From: Lachnospiraceae bacterium
Lineage (GTDB): Bacteria > Bacillota > Clostridia > Lachnospirales > Lachnospiraceae
Length of the DNA stretch: 50,159 bases
Direction: 5' to 3'
Assembly: GCA_015057585.1 (NCBI GenBank)
Contig: SVEF01000018.1
Span: forward strand, 1-50,159
A program made the position numbers and the translations under genes. Of this stretch, positions 41,338 through 49,006 are shown piece by piece (positions within the stretch are counted from its first letter, which is position 1; the number at the start of each line of letters is the position of its first letter). The notes beneath the pieces were generated by a model. That model searched no databases and had not been told where the DNA came from. It saw only the letters and a list, made by a program, of their open reading frames with translations.

Positions 41338-41760
41338 ATGTTAACAAAAGAATTAGAGCAAAAACTCATGGCAACGGCAATCGAATACAGAAAGCGTTCC
41401 CATTCGCCGTATTCCGGCTTTTGTGTGGGTGCGGCACTTCTTGCCAAAAACGGAACCATCTTTGGCGGGTGCAATATAGAAAATGCAGCATATTCTGTTG
41501 CAAATTGTGCAGAACGTACAGCATTGTTTAAAGCGGTGAGTGAGGGAGTTACGGAGTTTGAAGCGATTGCTATTGTAGGTGGAAAAGCAGATGGTCCGTT
41601 GGAATTTTGTTCTCCGTGCGGTGTCTGCCGCCAGGCATTGGTAGAGTTTTGTAATCCAAAGGAATTTATGGTACTTCTTGGTACGAGTGAAGAAGATTAT
41701 AAGGGCTATTCTCTGGAAGAATTGTTACCATATAGTTTTACTCCAAAGAATTTGCTGTAA
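41338..41760 (+). CDS. cdd: Cytidine deaminase
   Basis: The 140-aa zinc enzyme turns (deoxy)cytidine into (deoxy)uridine. Zinc and catalytic motifs are NCAERTALF (C-A-E) and PCGVCRQAL (P-C-x-x-C), and YSGFCVGAALL is the usual N-terminal segment. ATG 41338 follows AAGGAGAGG. Third gene of the nucleoside salvage operon. Confidence 0.96.
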   Translation: MLTKELEQKLMATAIEYRKRSHSPYSGFCVGAALLAKNGTIFGGCNIENAAYSVANCAERTALFKAVSEGVTEFEAIAIVGGKADGPLEFCSPCGVCRQALVEFCNPKEFMVLLGTSEEDYKGYSLEELLPYSFTPKNLL

Positions 41761-41853
41761 GTAAGAGAAAATGGAGATAAACGAGGATTGCGAATTTTGT
41801 TTTGAAAGTTGTGCGAAGTTTTTTAATATTTCACAAAATTCATAAAAAAATTG

Positions 41854-41911
41854 TTGACAAAGGTGGTAAACCTTGCTATAATACAACACGTACCTCAGAC
41901 GAGAGGTACGA
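41854..41911 (+). promoter_or_regulatory. Consensus promoter and leader hairpin of the tRNA pair
   Basis: TTGACA (41854-41859), 17 bp, TATAAT (41877-41882): a perfect sigma-A promoter. GTACCTC and GAGGTAC then form a short hairpin just before tRNA-Val. An AT-rich stretch precedes the -35 and may act as an UP element. Confidence 0.9.
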
Positions 41912-41914
41912 AAT

Positions 41915-41987
41915 GGGATCTTAGCTCAGCTGGGAGAGCATCTGCCTTACAAGCAGAGGGTCATAGGTTCGAGCCCTATAGGTCCCA
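41915..41987 (+). tRNA. tRNA-Val (anticodon TAC)
   Basis: The cloverleaf folds: acceptor GGGATCT/AGGTCCC, D arm GCTCAGCTGGGAGAGC, anticodon arm CTGCCTTACAAGCAG with TAC, T arm CATAGGTTCGAGCCCTATA, discriminator A. CCA is not encoded. Confidence 0.96.
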
Positions 41988-41991
41988 TTAT

Positions 41992-42065
41992 GGCGAGATA
42001 GCTCAGTTGGCCAGAGCACACGGTTCATACCCGTGGTGTCGAGGGTTCAAATCCCCCTCTCGCTA
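41992..42065 (+). tRNA. tRNA-Met (anticodon CAT, elongator type)
   Basis: Acceptor GGCGAGA/TCTCGCT (G1-U72), D arm GCTCAGTTGGCCAGAGC, anticodon arm CACGGTTCATACCCGTG with CAT, T arm GAGGGTTCAAATCCCCCTC, discriminator A. The 1-72 pair and the missing GGG anticodon-stem run argue for the elongator form. Its T arm recurs in the glyS leader. Confidence 0.93.
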
Positions 42066-42112
42066 TTGGGACAAGAAAGAGATGCTGAAAAGCATCTCTT
42101 TTTTGTCCCAAT
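42066..42112 (+). terminator. Intrinsic terminator of the tRNA operon
   Basis: AGAGATGCT and AGCATCTCT pair around GAAA with six T. Outer TTGGGACAA/TTGTCCCAA segments extend the symmetry. Confidence 0.9.
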
Positions 42113-42116
42113 CAAT

Positions 42117-42150
42117 GAGAAGCGTATTCGAACCTGCGACACCACGGAGT
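42117..42150 (-). other. Antisense tRNA-like 3' fragment
   Basis: On the complement this reads CCGTGGTGTCGCAGGTTCGA and on to ATACGC, close to the tRNA-Met T-arm region (CGTGGTGTCG, GGTTC, AAT shared). It cannot fold as a full tRNA. It may be debris from recombination at the tRNA locus. Confidence 0.35.
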
Positions 42151-42178
42151 CCGTTTTGTATGGATTTTTTACTTTTCC

Positions 42179-42207
42179 TTGCAAAGTTATCGACCTTTCG
42201 CTATAAT
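42179..42207 (+). promoter_or_regulatory. Promoter of the small Cys-rich gene
   Basis: TTGCAA (42179-42184), 17-bp spacer, TATAAT (42202-42207), 37 bp before ATG 42244. Confidence 0.65.
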
Positions 42208-42243
42208 ACTTTTCAGAAGGTTTTTGGAAAGGTGGGTTTGCAA

Positions 42244-42453
42244 ATGAGTTATTGTGGTGAATGTGAACATTGGTCCAGAAAAAAGGATACCGGGCTGAAA
42301 GTGTCTGACGGCGAAGGTGTTTGTGGTATCTCCGGTGCGGAGGCGGGAAATATGCGCCATGGATGCATCATGTTTACACAACGCCGTAAGCTGGAGGATT
42401 CGCTGCAGAGTCCGATTGAAAAATATAAAAATGAGCAGAGCAGAAATACATAA
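42244..42453 (+). CDS. Small cysteine-containing protein (69 aa), unknown function
   Basis: A longer open frame runs back through both tRNA genes and cannot be real. ATG 42244 has AAAGGTGGG upstream and its own promoter. The product MSYCGECEHWSRKKDTGLKV has a CxxC pair near the N-terminus and two more cysteines (GVCGISG, HGCIMF), compatible with one metal site. A terminator follows at once, so it is a single-gene unit. I do not recognise the family. Confidence 0.75.
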   Translation: MSYCGECEHWSRKKDTGLKVSDGEGVCGISGAEAGNMRHGCIMFTQRRKLEDSLQSPIEKYKNEQSRNT

Positions 42454-42465
42454 AGAAATCAAAGG

Positions 42466-42496
42466 AAACGGCCGGATAACTCTAGCCGTTTTTTTG
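42466..42496 (+). terminator. Intrinsic terminator after the Cys-rich gene
   Basis: AAACGGC and GCCGTTT pair around a 12-base loop and run into a T tract. Confidence 0.8.
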
Positions 42497-42569
42497 TTTT
42501 TGTGATATGATGGTATCAGAAAAGAAAATGAATGTTTTTATCATAGATTATGTGCAGGAGGGACTTGAG

Positions 42570-43922
42570 ATGAAGAAGATAGGGTATATTCTTTGTAGTG
42601 TTTTATGTATAACTGTAATGGCGGCAGGATGCGGCAGGGAAAATGAAAGTCAGGGACCATCGGTACCGACAGGAGCATTACAGAGCAGCGTTACGCCGGA
42701 CCCGGGGTTGACACCGAATTTAACAGAAACGCCAAGTGAGGCACCAACCGAGGCTCCGCAGGAGACTTTGACACTTACGCCGACGAATATTCCGACACCA
42801 GAGACAACAGCGACGAGCACTCCGACACCGGAACCTACCAAAGAACCGACCAAGGAGCCGACACCAACAGCAACAGACGTGCCGAAGCAGGAATATACGT
42901 ATACCGGCATGGGCTTTAAGGAATATTGGACAACAGCAAATTTAAATATGAGGACGCTTCCAAACAAGAGCGGGGAAGTCATTGATCTGGCGCCAAAGGG
43001 AAGTAAGGTCATTGTTATAAGAAAGTGCAATGAAACCGGCTGGTATGAAGTAGAGTACAACGGAAAAACCGGATTTATGAGTAATGATTATCTGACGGAC
43101 AAAGCACCGGCTGCGCCGACGGCAACACCGGCACCGGTTACGGAGGCACCGACCGCTACTCCGACAGCAGCGGCTGCGGAAACACCGACCGCTACACCGA
43201 CAAGTGCTCCTCAGGAGACACAGGCACCTACGGAAGCTCCGCAGGAAACTCTGACGCCGACCGTGGCGCCGACGACTGCACCGGAACAGGATAGTTATCT
43301 GATAGTCATTGATCCGGGACACCAGAGAAAGGCAAATTCCGAAAAGGAACCGATTGGCCCGGGAGCGGCTGAAATGAAAGATAAGGTTTCGGCAGGAACC
43401 GCAGGCGAATTCACCGGTTTGTCAGAATATATCCTAAACTTGAATGTTAGTTTCTATATCAGGGAAGAATTGGAATCCAGGGGATACGGAGTTGTGATGA
43501 CGCGTGAAGTTAACAGCGTTAATATTTCCAATGCGGAACGTGCTGAGATTGCCAATGCATTAAGGGCGGATGTATTTATTCGCATACATGCGAACAGTGC
43601 GTCCGATGCAACGGTGGAAGGTGTGGAAACACTATGCCAGACAAAATATAATCCTTACAACGGCTCGTTGTACGAAGAAAGCAGCCGCCTGGCAGCTCTC
43701 GTATTAGAAGAAGTGGTAGAGGAAACCGGAGCAAAAAAACGCCGTGTGTGGGAGACCGATACGATGACCGGAATTAACTGGGCAATGGTACCGACGACGA
43801 TTCTTGAGATGGGTTATATGTCAAATGAGAAGGAAGACCGCCTGATGGCGACGGAAGAATACCAGAGAAAAATTGCAAAGGGTGTTGCCGATGCGATTGA
43901 CCGTTATTTTGGCAGAGAATAG
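42570..43922 (+). CDS. SH3b and N-acetylmuramoyl-L-alanine amidase lipoprotein
   Basis: The start is ATG 42570 with GGAGGGAC upstream. The signal ends in the lipobox MAAGC, so the protein is a lipoprotein. Order: Thr/Pro-rich linker (about 25-105), SH3b domain (about 108-185; NLNMRTLPNKSGEVIDL, GWYEVEYNGKTGFM), a second Thr/Pro linker (about 188-240), Amidase_3 domain (about 243-450). Zinc and catalytic residues: DPGH (near 250), E in GLSEYILNL, H in IRIHANS and E in ILEMGYMSN. It cleaves the amide between MurNAc and L-Ala in peptidoglycan. The linker would reach into the wall. Confidence 0.92.
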   Translation: MKKIGYILCSVLCITVMAAGCGRENESQGPSVPTGALQSSVTPDPGLTPNLTETPSEAPTEAPQETLTLTPTNIPTPETTATSTPTPEPTKEPTKEPTPTATDVPKQEYTYTGMGFKEYWTTANLNMRTLPNKSGEVIDLAPKGSKVIVIRKCNETGWYEVEYNGKTGFMSNDYLTDKAPAAPTATPAPVTEAPTATPTAAAAETPTATPTSAPQETQAPTEAPQETLTPTVAPTTAPEQDSYLIVIDPGHQRKANSEKEPIGPGAAEMKDKVSAGTAGEFTGLSEYILNLNVSFYIREELESRGYGVVMTREVNSVNISNAERAEIANALRADVFIRIHANSASDATVEGVETLCQTKYNPYNGSLYEESSRLAALVLEEVVEETGAKKRRVWETDTMTGINWAMVPTTILEMGYMSNEKEDRLMATEEYQRKIAKGVADAIDRYFGRE

Positions 43923-43942
43923 AATCAGAAAGGAAATGAATT

Positions 43943-44527
43943 ATGAGGATTGGAACCGGATATGATGTGCATAAATTGGTGGAGGACCGCGCGCTTGTTT
44001 TGGGCGGGGTTGTAGTACCGTATGAAAAAGGCCTGCTCGGACATTCCGATGCGGACGTTTTGGTCCATGCCATTATGGATGCGCTTTTAGGAGCGGCAGC
44101 CCTTGGCGATATCGGAAAACATTTTCCGGACACGGATGCACGTTACAAAGGAATTTCCAGTATTGCATTATTAAAAGAAGTAAAGAAACTGTTGGATGAG
44201 GAACTTTATATTGTCGGAAATATTGATTCCACTATTATTGCACAGAGACCGAAACTTGCACAGTTTTTGCCGGAAATGCGGGAAAATATTGCGGAGGCAC
44301 TGGGAATTGATGTATCTCAGGTCAATGTCAAGGCAACGACAGAGGAGGGACTCGGTTTTACCGGAACAGGAGAAGGCATTGCATCACAGGCAGTATGTTT
44401 GTTAGAAAATGTACGTGATTTTTCTTTTGGCGGTGGTGGCCACGGGGCATATGCGTACGATGCGGGAATGGAAGCAGGAACGGCATGTGCACATTGCAGC
44501 GGATGTCACAGAGGCGCGGAGGAATAA
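43943..44527 (+). CDS. ispF: 2-C-methyl-D-erythritol 2,4-cyclodiphosphate synthase with Cys-rich tail
   Basis: IspF closes the cyclodiphosphate ring in the non-mevalonate isoprenoid route. Residues 1-158 are standard: GTGYDVHKL (D-x-H zinc ligands), [29 protein letters not shown], and [20 protein letters not shown]. The protein has 194 residues instead of about 158; the extra part contains [16 protein letters not shown] and ends [13 protein letters not shown], a possible metal site. ATG 43943 follows GAAAGGA. No other isoprenoid genes adjoin. Confidence 0.95.
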   Translation: MRIGTGYDVHKLVEDRALVLGGVVVPYEKGLLGHSDADVLVHAIMDALLGAAALGDIGKHFPDTDARYKGISSIALLKEVKKLLDEELYIVGNIDSTIIAQRPKLAQFLPEMRENIAEALGIDVSQVNVKATTEEGLGFTGTGEGIASQAVCLLENVRDFSFGGGGHGAYAYDAGMEAGTACAHCSGCHRGAEE

Positions 44528-44530
44528 ATT

Positions 44531-44959
44531 ATGAGACTGATTGTCTGTGTGGACGACGGAATGGGTATGATGTTTAATAAAAGACGGCAGAGTAAGGATG
44601 CCAAAGTACGTGAAGATATGCTTGCTATGTTGTCTTGTGATAAAACGCTTTTTGTGACGCCTTATACGGCAAAGCAGTTTTTGCCGGAAGAGCAGGAGCG
44701 GCTTACCGTACTTGATGACGGACTGCAGGGCGGATTGCCGGGAGCGGAGGAGTATTTCTTTGCAGAAGATACCCCGGTAATCGGGCTGGAGACAGCAACG
44801 GAGCAGGTGATTTTGTATCGCTGGAACCGTGCCTATCCGTCGGATGTGAAGTTTCTGTTTGATTTGTCCGGATATGAATTGATCAGTTGTGAGGATTTTA
44901 TCGGGAATTCGCATCCGGAAATGAAAAAGGAGATTTACCGGAAACGGGTTATTTCATAA
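44531..44959 (+). CDS. Uncharacterised 142-aa protein
   Basis: MRLIVCVDDGMGMMFNKRRQ starts 4 bp after ispF stops, so the two are probably co-translated. The sequence is alpha/beta with LFVTPYTAKQFLPEEQ, EEYFFAEDTP and YELISCEDFIG. I have seen this family in Lachnospiraceae with inconsistent names (some call it ribonuclease Z), but no metallo-beta-lactamase motif is present, so I do not accept that. The two aspartates in CVDDGMG are the most striking conserved-looking positions. Confidence 0.7.
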   Translation: MRLIVCVDDGMGMMFNKRRQSKDAKVREDMLAMLSCDKTLFVTPYTAKQFLPEEQERLTVLDDGLQGGLPGAEEYFFAEDTPVIGLETATEQVILYRWNRAYPSDVKFLFDLSGYELISCEDFIGNSHPEMKKEIYRKRVIS

Positions 44960-44975
44960 AGGAGGAAGTACGACG

Positions 44976-45836
44976 GTGAAATACAGATTTTTGCGCTTTC
45001 CGGAAGGTAAGACAAAGGCAGTAACGTTTAGCTATGACGATGGCTGCCGGGATGATTTGCGGACGGCAAAGACATTGGATGAGTATGGAATGAAGGGAAC
45101 CTTTAATATCCCGAGCGGTACTATCGCAGAGGAGAGTGGAGGCTGGACCCTGACGGAACAGGAAATTCGGGAACACATTTTAGATAAGGGTCACGAAGTG
45201 GCGACACACGGAGAGTGGCATAAGGCGATGGGGCTGGTACGTCCGATTGATGGCATCAAAGATGTATTAAACTGCCGGTTGGAACTGGAAAAGAGATTTG
45301 GCGGGATGATCCGTGGCATGGCATATTCGGATTCCGGAATCTTAGACTGGGTCAACGAAGCTTCCTATGATAATGTGAGACGTTTTTTGAAGGATTTGGA
45401 CATTGTGTATTCCAGAACCCTGGGAGGCGATAACAACCGCTTTCAGCTTCCTTCGGATTGGTACAACTGGGTGCCGACAGCGCACCATGACAATCCGAAT
45501 ATCCTTAACTGGGCAAAAACATTTACGGAAATGGATGTAGACAGCCAGTATTGCAGTTCACGCCATGCAAAACTTTTTTACGTATGGGGACACAGCTTTG
45601 AGTTTGCAAGGAATGACAACTGGAACCGGTTGACGGAAATCTGTGAGACTCTTGCACACAAAGAGGATGTCTGGTATGCAACCAACATGGAAATTTATGA
45701 GTATGTGACGGCATACCATTTGCTCATCTACAGTGCCGATGGCAGCAGGGTATATAATCCGACACTCAAAGAAATCTGGTTTGACAATGACGGCGTGCTG
45801 TACAGTGTGAAACCGGGAGAGACAGTTGAGGTATAA
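44976..45836 (+). CDS. Polysaccharide deacetylase family protein
   Basis: The 286-aa protein has the NodB-like pattern: AVTFSYDDGCRDDLRTAKTL (catalytic base and metal D), GHEVATHGEWH (H-x-x-x-H metal motif), SDSGILD, and the C-terminal YVWGHSFEFA with histidine. It should remove acetyl groups from a glycan; with no signal peptide, action inside the cell is likely. GTG start at 44976, GGAGG 10 bp before. Confidence 0.88.
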   Translation: MKYRFLRFPEGKTKAVTFSYDDGCRDDLRTAKTLDEYGMKGTFNIPSGTIAEESGGWTLTEQEIREHILDKGHEVATHGEWHKAMGLVRPIDGIKDVLNCRLELEKRFGGMIRGMAYSDSGILDWVNEASYDNVRRFLKDLDIVYSRTLGGDNNRFQLPSDWYNWVPTAHHDNPNILNWAKTFTEMDVDSQYCSSRHAKLFYVWGHSFEFARNDNWNRLTEICETLAHKEDVWYATNMEIYEYVTAYHLLIYSADGSRVYNPTLKEIWFDNDGVLYSVKPGETVEV

Positions 45837-45876
45837 ACGGAAGAGGAAAATAGTTTAGAAATGGGAGAGACAAAAA

Positions 45877-46896
45877 ATGAAACAGTTAAAACGTTACTTG
45901 TTATTACTTTTATTATGTTTTGGTTTATGTGCCTGCACGACAGCACCGGAGACACCGGATGTGCCGACACCAACGGTAGCGCCAACCGAGACAACGCAGC
46001 CGACGGATGTGCCGACAACGGCGCCGACAGAGCCGGCGACAGAACCGACAAAGGCGCCGGAACCAACCGCGACTACAGCACCGGAACAGACGGTTACCAC
46101 GGATTTTTCCAAAATCGATATTACGCTTTCGGATATTCCGGCGTACACGACAGAGCCGTACGTTGTGATTAACAACAATGTTCCGTTCTTTACCGTAAGT
46201 TCTGATATGACGGAATCTTACGAGTTTTACAGCGAACTGGATGCACTCGGACGTTGCGGTATTGTGTATGCAAATATCGGTAAGGACATTATGCCGACGG
46301 AAGACAGAGAAAGCATCGGTTCCGTAAAGCCAACCGGCTGGGTAACTGCGAAGTATGACATCGTAGAAGGAAATTATCTCTATAACCGCTGTCACCTGAT
46401 TGGATTTCAGCTGACCGGTGAAAATGCAAATACAAAGAATCTGATTACCGGAACGAGATACATGAATGTCATCGGTATGCTTCCGTTTGAGAACATGGTA
46501 GACGACTACATAGAAGAAACCGGAAATCATGTTATGTACCGCGTGTATCCGATGTTTGACGGCGACAATCTGGTGGCAACCGGAGCACTGATGGAAGGCT
46601 GGTCCGTAGAAGATAACGGAGAGGGCATCTGCTTTAATGTGTTCGTTTATAATATCCAGCCGGGCATTACCATTGATTATGCTACCGGAAACAGTGCATT
46701 AAATGAGGATGCGGAAGACATTTATAATACAGATCCGGATGTGACCTATGTGCTCAATACAAATACAAAGAAGTTCCACTATCCATATTGCGGCAGTGTG
46801 ACTTCCATGAAAGAGAGCAATAAAAAAGAAACAAACGAGACAAGGGAAGAACTGATCAACCAGGGATATAAGCCTTGCGGAAATTGTAATCCGTAG
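45877..46896 (+). CDS. DNA/RNA non-specific endonuclease lipoprotein
   Basis: The 339-aa protein has a lipoprotein signal (LCFGLCAC) and a Thr/Pro-rich linker (about 22-72). An EndA-type beta-beta-alpha-metal nuclease domain follows (about 85-270), with NRCHLIGFQLTGENANTKN in place of the DRGH motif: the histidine (near 172) and the downstream asparagine are kept. The last 50 residues hold C-x7-S...CGNC-type cysteines (FHYPYCGS, KPCGNCNP), like the Ada-type metal-binding tail on some nucleases. It probably degrades external DNA for nutrients or uptake. ATG 45877 follows GGGAGAG. Confidence 0.9.
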   Translation: MKQLKRYLLLLLLCFGLCACTTAPETPDVPTPTVAPTETTQPTDVPTTAPTEPATEPTKAPEPTATTAPEQTVTTDFSKIDITLSDIPAYTTEPYVVINNNVPFFTVSSDMTESYEFYSELDALGRCGIVYANIGKDIMPTEDRESIGSVKPTGWVTAKYDIVEGNYLYNRCHLIGFQLTGENANTKNLITGTRYMNVIGMLPFENMVDDYIEETGNHVMYRVYPMFDGDNLVATGALMEGWSVEDNGEGICFNVFVYNIQPGITIDYATGNSALNEDAEDIYNTDPDVTYVLNTNTKKFHYPYCGSVTSMKESNKKETNETREELINQGYKPCGNCNP

Positions 46897-46923
46897 GAAT
46901 CGGTTCGCGTTCAAAATTCATCA

Positions 46924-46952
46924 TTGACTTTTGTGCTCCGCTCCGATATAAT
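46924..46952 (+). promoter_or_regulatory. Promoter of the glyS T-box transcript
   Basis: TTGACT (46924-46929), 17-bp spacer and TATAAT (46947-46952). Confidence 0.85.
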
Positions 46953-46959
46953 CCTAGAT

Positions 46960-47235
46960 ATTAAAAGGCTTTGAAAAGGAATAGTACGTAATAAGCGCAT
47001 TTCAGAGAGAAGATGGTTGGTGCGAATCTTCTGTAGCTGTTATGGAAGGCCCCTTGGAGCTGTGACCCGAAGTGTCGAGGGTTCAAATCCCTCTCTCAGT
47101 AGGCGTCAACGTTTTCCCTCGTTACGGGAGTGAGAGAGCATGAGAGGAATCTTTCATGAAGCTAGGTGGAACCACGGACATGTAATGTTCGCCCTAAGCA
47201 AAACAAAATGTTTTTGCTTGGGGCGTTTTTTATTT
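46960..47235 (+). ncRNA. T-box leader (glycine) with terminator and embedded tRNA T-arm copy
   Basis: Stem I shows CAGAGAGAAGATGGTTGGTG and GCGAATCTTCT; GGC at 47048-47050 is the likely Gly specifier. The T-box GAAGCTAGGTGGAACCACGG covers about 47158-47177. The terminator arms GCCCTAAGCAAAA and TTTTTGCTTGGGGC end in a T run (47190-47231). Between stem I and the antiterminator, 47072-47097 copies a tRNA-Met T arm with one mismatch. Uncharged tRNA-Gly should allow glyS transcription. Confidence 0.9.
47072..47097 (+). repeat. tRNA T-arm-like segment inside the T-box leader
   Basis: The 26 bases from GTGTCGAGGG through TTCAAAT to CTCTC match tRNA-Met 42036-42061 at 25 positions; the one change (C to T) restores the stem as GAGGG/CCCTC. 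The T-loop TTCAAAT is intact. Similarity continues weakly into the acceptor 3' strand. Confidence 0.75.
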
Positions 47236-47333
47236 CCATCAAAAACATTTCTTTTCTGATACTCTTGCGGTAGCAGAGTACAGAAATAGTACTGTCTGAA
47301 TTGTAAAGAAAAAAGAAAGTGAGGAAAAACAGT

Positions 47334-48722
47334 ATGGAAAAGACAATGGACAAAATCATCGCACTCGCAAAGTCCAGAGGCTTTGTGTATCCGGGCTCCG
47401 AAATTTACGGCGGTCTGGCAAATACCTGGGATTACGGTAATCTCGGTGTAGAACTTAAGAACAATGTAAAGAAAGCATGGTGGGGCAAGTTCATCCAGCA
47501 GAATCCTTATAATGTTGGTGTGGACTGCGCTATCTTAATGAACCCTCAGACATGGGTTGCCAGCGGTCATCTTGGCGGCTTTGCAGATCCTCTGATGGAC
47601 TGTAAGGAATGTAAGGAACGTTTCCGTGCAGACAAGTTAATTGAGGATTATGCATTTGAGAAGGGCATTACCTTTGATAAGGCAATCGATGCATGGACCA
47701 ATGAAGAAATGAAGAACTATATTGACGAGCACGGCATCAACTGCCCAACCTGCGGTAAGCACAACTTTACCGATATCCGTCAGTTTAACTTAATGTTCAA
47801 GACCTTCCAGGGTGTAACCGAGGATGCAAAGAACATCGTATACCTTCGTCCGGAAACCGCACAGGGTATCTTCGTTAACTTCAAGAACGTACAGAGAACT
47901 TCCAGAAAGAAGATTCCGTTTGGTATCGGTCAGGTAGGTAAGTCCTTCCGTAACGAAATCACACCGGGTAACTTTACATTCCGTACCAGAGAGTTCGAGC
48001 AGATGGAACTTGAGTTCTTCTGTGAGCCGGGTACCGACCTTGAGTGGTTTGCATACTGGAAGCAGTTTTGTATCGACTGGTTACAGACACTTGGTATTAA
48101 GCCTGATGAAATGCGTGTACGTGACCATGATCCGGAAGAACTTTGCTTCTATTCCAAGGCAACAACCGATATCGAGTTCTTATTCCCATTTGGTTGGGGC
48201 GAGCTTTGGGGTATTGCCGACAGAACCGATTATGACTTAACACAGCATCAGAACACATCCGGTCAGGATATGACTTACTTTGATGATGAGAAGAAGGAAA
48301 AGTACGTGCCATACGTTATCGAGCCATCGCTCGGTGCTGACCGTGTCACACTTGCATTCCTTTGTGCTGCTTATGATGAAGAAGAGATTGCAGAGGGCGA
48401 TGTTCGTACCGTGCTTCACTTCCATCCGGCACTCGCTCCGGTAAAGATCGGTGTGCTTCCACTGTCTAAGAAGTTATCCGAGGGTGCAGAAAAGATTTTC
48501 ATGGATCTTTCCAAGTACTATAACTGTGAATTCGATGACAGAGGTAATATCGGTAAGAGATACAGAAGACAGGATGAAATCGGTACTCCGTTCTGTATCA
48601 CCTACGATTTTGAATCCGAAGAAGATGGTGCAGTAACGGTTCGTGACCGTGATACCATGGCGCAGGAAAGAGTAAAAATCGAAGACTTAAAGGCTTATTT
48701 CGAAAAGAAATTTGAATTTTAA
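47334..48722 (+). CDS. glyS: Glycyl-tRNA synthetase (single-chain, class II)
   Basis: The 462-aa alpha2-type enzyme charges tRNA-Gly. Seen: [20 protein letters not shown] (motif 1 region), [33 protein letters not shown] (motif 2), [13 protein letters not shown] (motif 3) and the C-terminal anticodon-binding domain (VLPLSKKL). It is the short form common in bacteria that lack the glyQ/glyS tetramer. Start ATG 47334 follows AGTGAGGAA; a GTG five codons upstream is less likely. Controlled by a Gly T-box. Confidence 0.96.
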   Translation: MEKTMDKIIALAKSRGFVYPGSEIYGGLANTWDYGNLGVELKNNVKKAWWGKFIQQNPYNVGVDCAILMNPQTWVASGHLGGFADPLMDCKECKERFRADKLIEDYAFEKGITFDKAIDAWTNEEMKNYIDEHGINCPTCGKHNFTDIRQFNLMFKTFQGVTEDAKNIVYLRPETAQGIFVNFKNVQRTSRKKIPFGIGQVGKSFRNEITPGNFTFRTREFEQMELEFFCEPGTDLEWFAYWKQFCIDWLQTLGIKPDEMRVRDHDPEELCFYSKATTDIEFLFPFGWGELWGIADRTDYDLTQHQNTSGQDMTYFDDEKKEKYVPYVIEPSLGADRVTLAFLCAAYDEEEIAEGDVRTVLHFHPALAPVKIGVLPLSKKLSEGAEKIFMDLSKYYNCEFDDRGNIGKRYRRQDEIGTPFCITYDFESEEDGAVTVRDRDTMAQERVKIEDLKAYFEKKFEF

Positions 48723-48736
48723 GCAAAAATAATAAA

Positions 48737-48750
48737 TGTAAACGCTTACA
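48737..48750 (+). promoter_or_regulatory. CcpA cre site upstream of ppdK
   Basis: TGTAAACGCTTACA matches the catabolite-responsive element consensus TGWAARCGYTWNCW at every position and lies 16 bp before the predicted -35. A role in glucose control of ppdK is inferred. Confidence 0.75.
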
Positions 48751-48766
48751 TTGCAAAAAAAGTGTT

Positions 48767-48794
48767 TTGTTTTTAACAAAGGTTGTGTTATAAT
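48767..48794 (+). promoter_or_regulatory. Predicted promoter of ppdK
   Basis: TTGTTT (48767-48772), 16-bp spacer, TATAAT (48789-48794). The -10 overlaps the first bases of the nested inverted repeat. A TTGACA inside the repeat (48802-48807) lacks a good -10. Confidence 0.55.
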
Positions 48795-48937
48795 ATTCGC
48801 GTTGACAAAGTGAGCAAGTCGTAAACATAACACGAGCTAAGATACTTGTATCTTGAAGCCCGTGTTATGTTTACGACTTGTAAGCGCGTCCGCGAGTCAA
48901 AAAATCGAAGATTTTTTGACTTTGCCAACGCGAATAT
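48793..48937 (+). repeat. 145-bp nested inverted-repeat structure before ppdK
   Basis: Outer arms ATATTCGCGTTGACAAAGT (48793-48811) and ACTTTGCCAACGCGAATAT (48919-48937) pair with one mismatch. Inside are a perfect 20-bp stem, 48815-48834 with 48861-48880, topped by AAGATA/TATCTT, and a perfect 12-bp stem AGTCAAAAAATC/GATTTTTTGACT (48895-48906 and 48910-48921) capped by GAA. The last two share three bases with the outer stem. It could be a mRNA 5' structure or a small mobile-element remnant. Confidence 0.75.
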
Positions 48938-49006
48938 ATCCATACATACACAAGTGTGTCTTGTATCACAAGTCAAACAAAAAGAAAAATTAGGAGGAAA
49001 ACAAAA

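Noticed and set aside
41851-42243. N-terminal extension of the 69-aa Cys-rich protein
   Set aside because: The open frame runs through two folded tRNA genes and their terminator; a separate promoter and ribosome site support ATG 42244.
44531-44959. Ribonuclease Z label for the 142-aa protein
   Set aside because: It lacks the HxHxDH metallo-beta-lactamase motif and is far too short.
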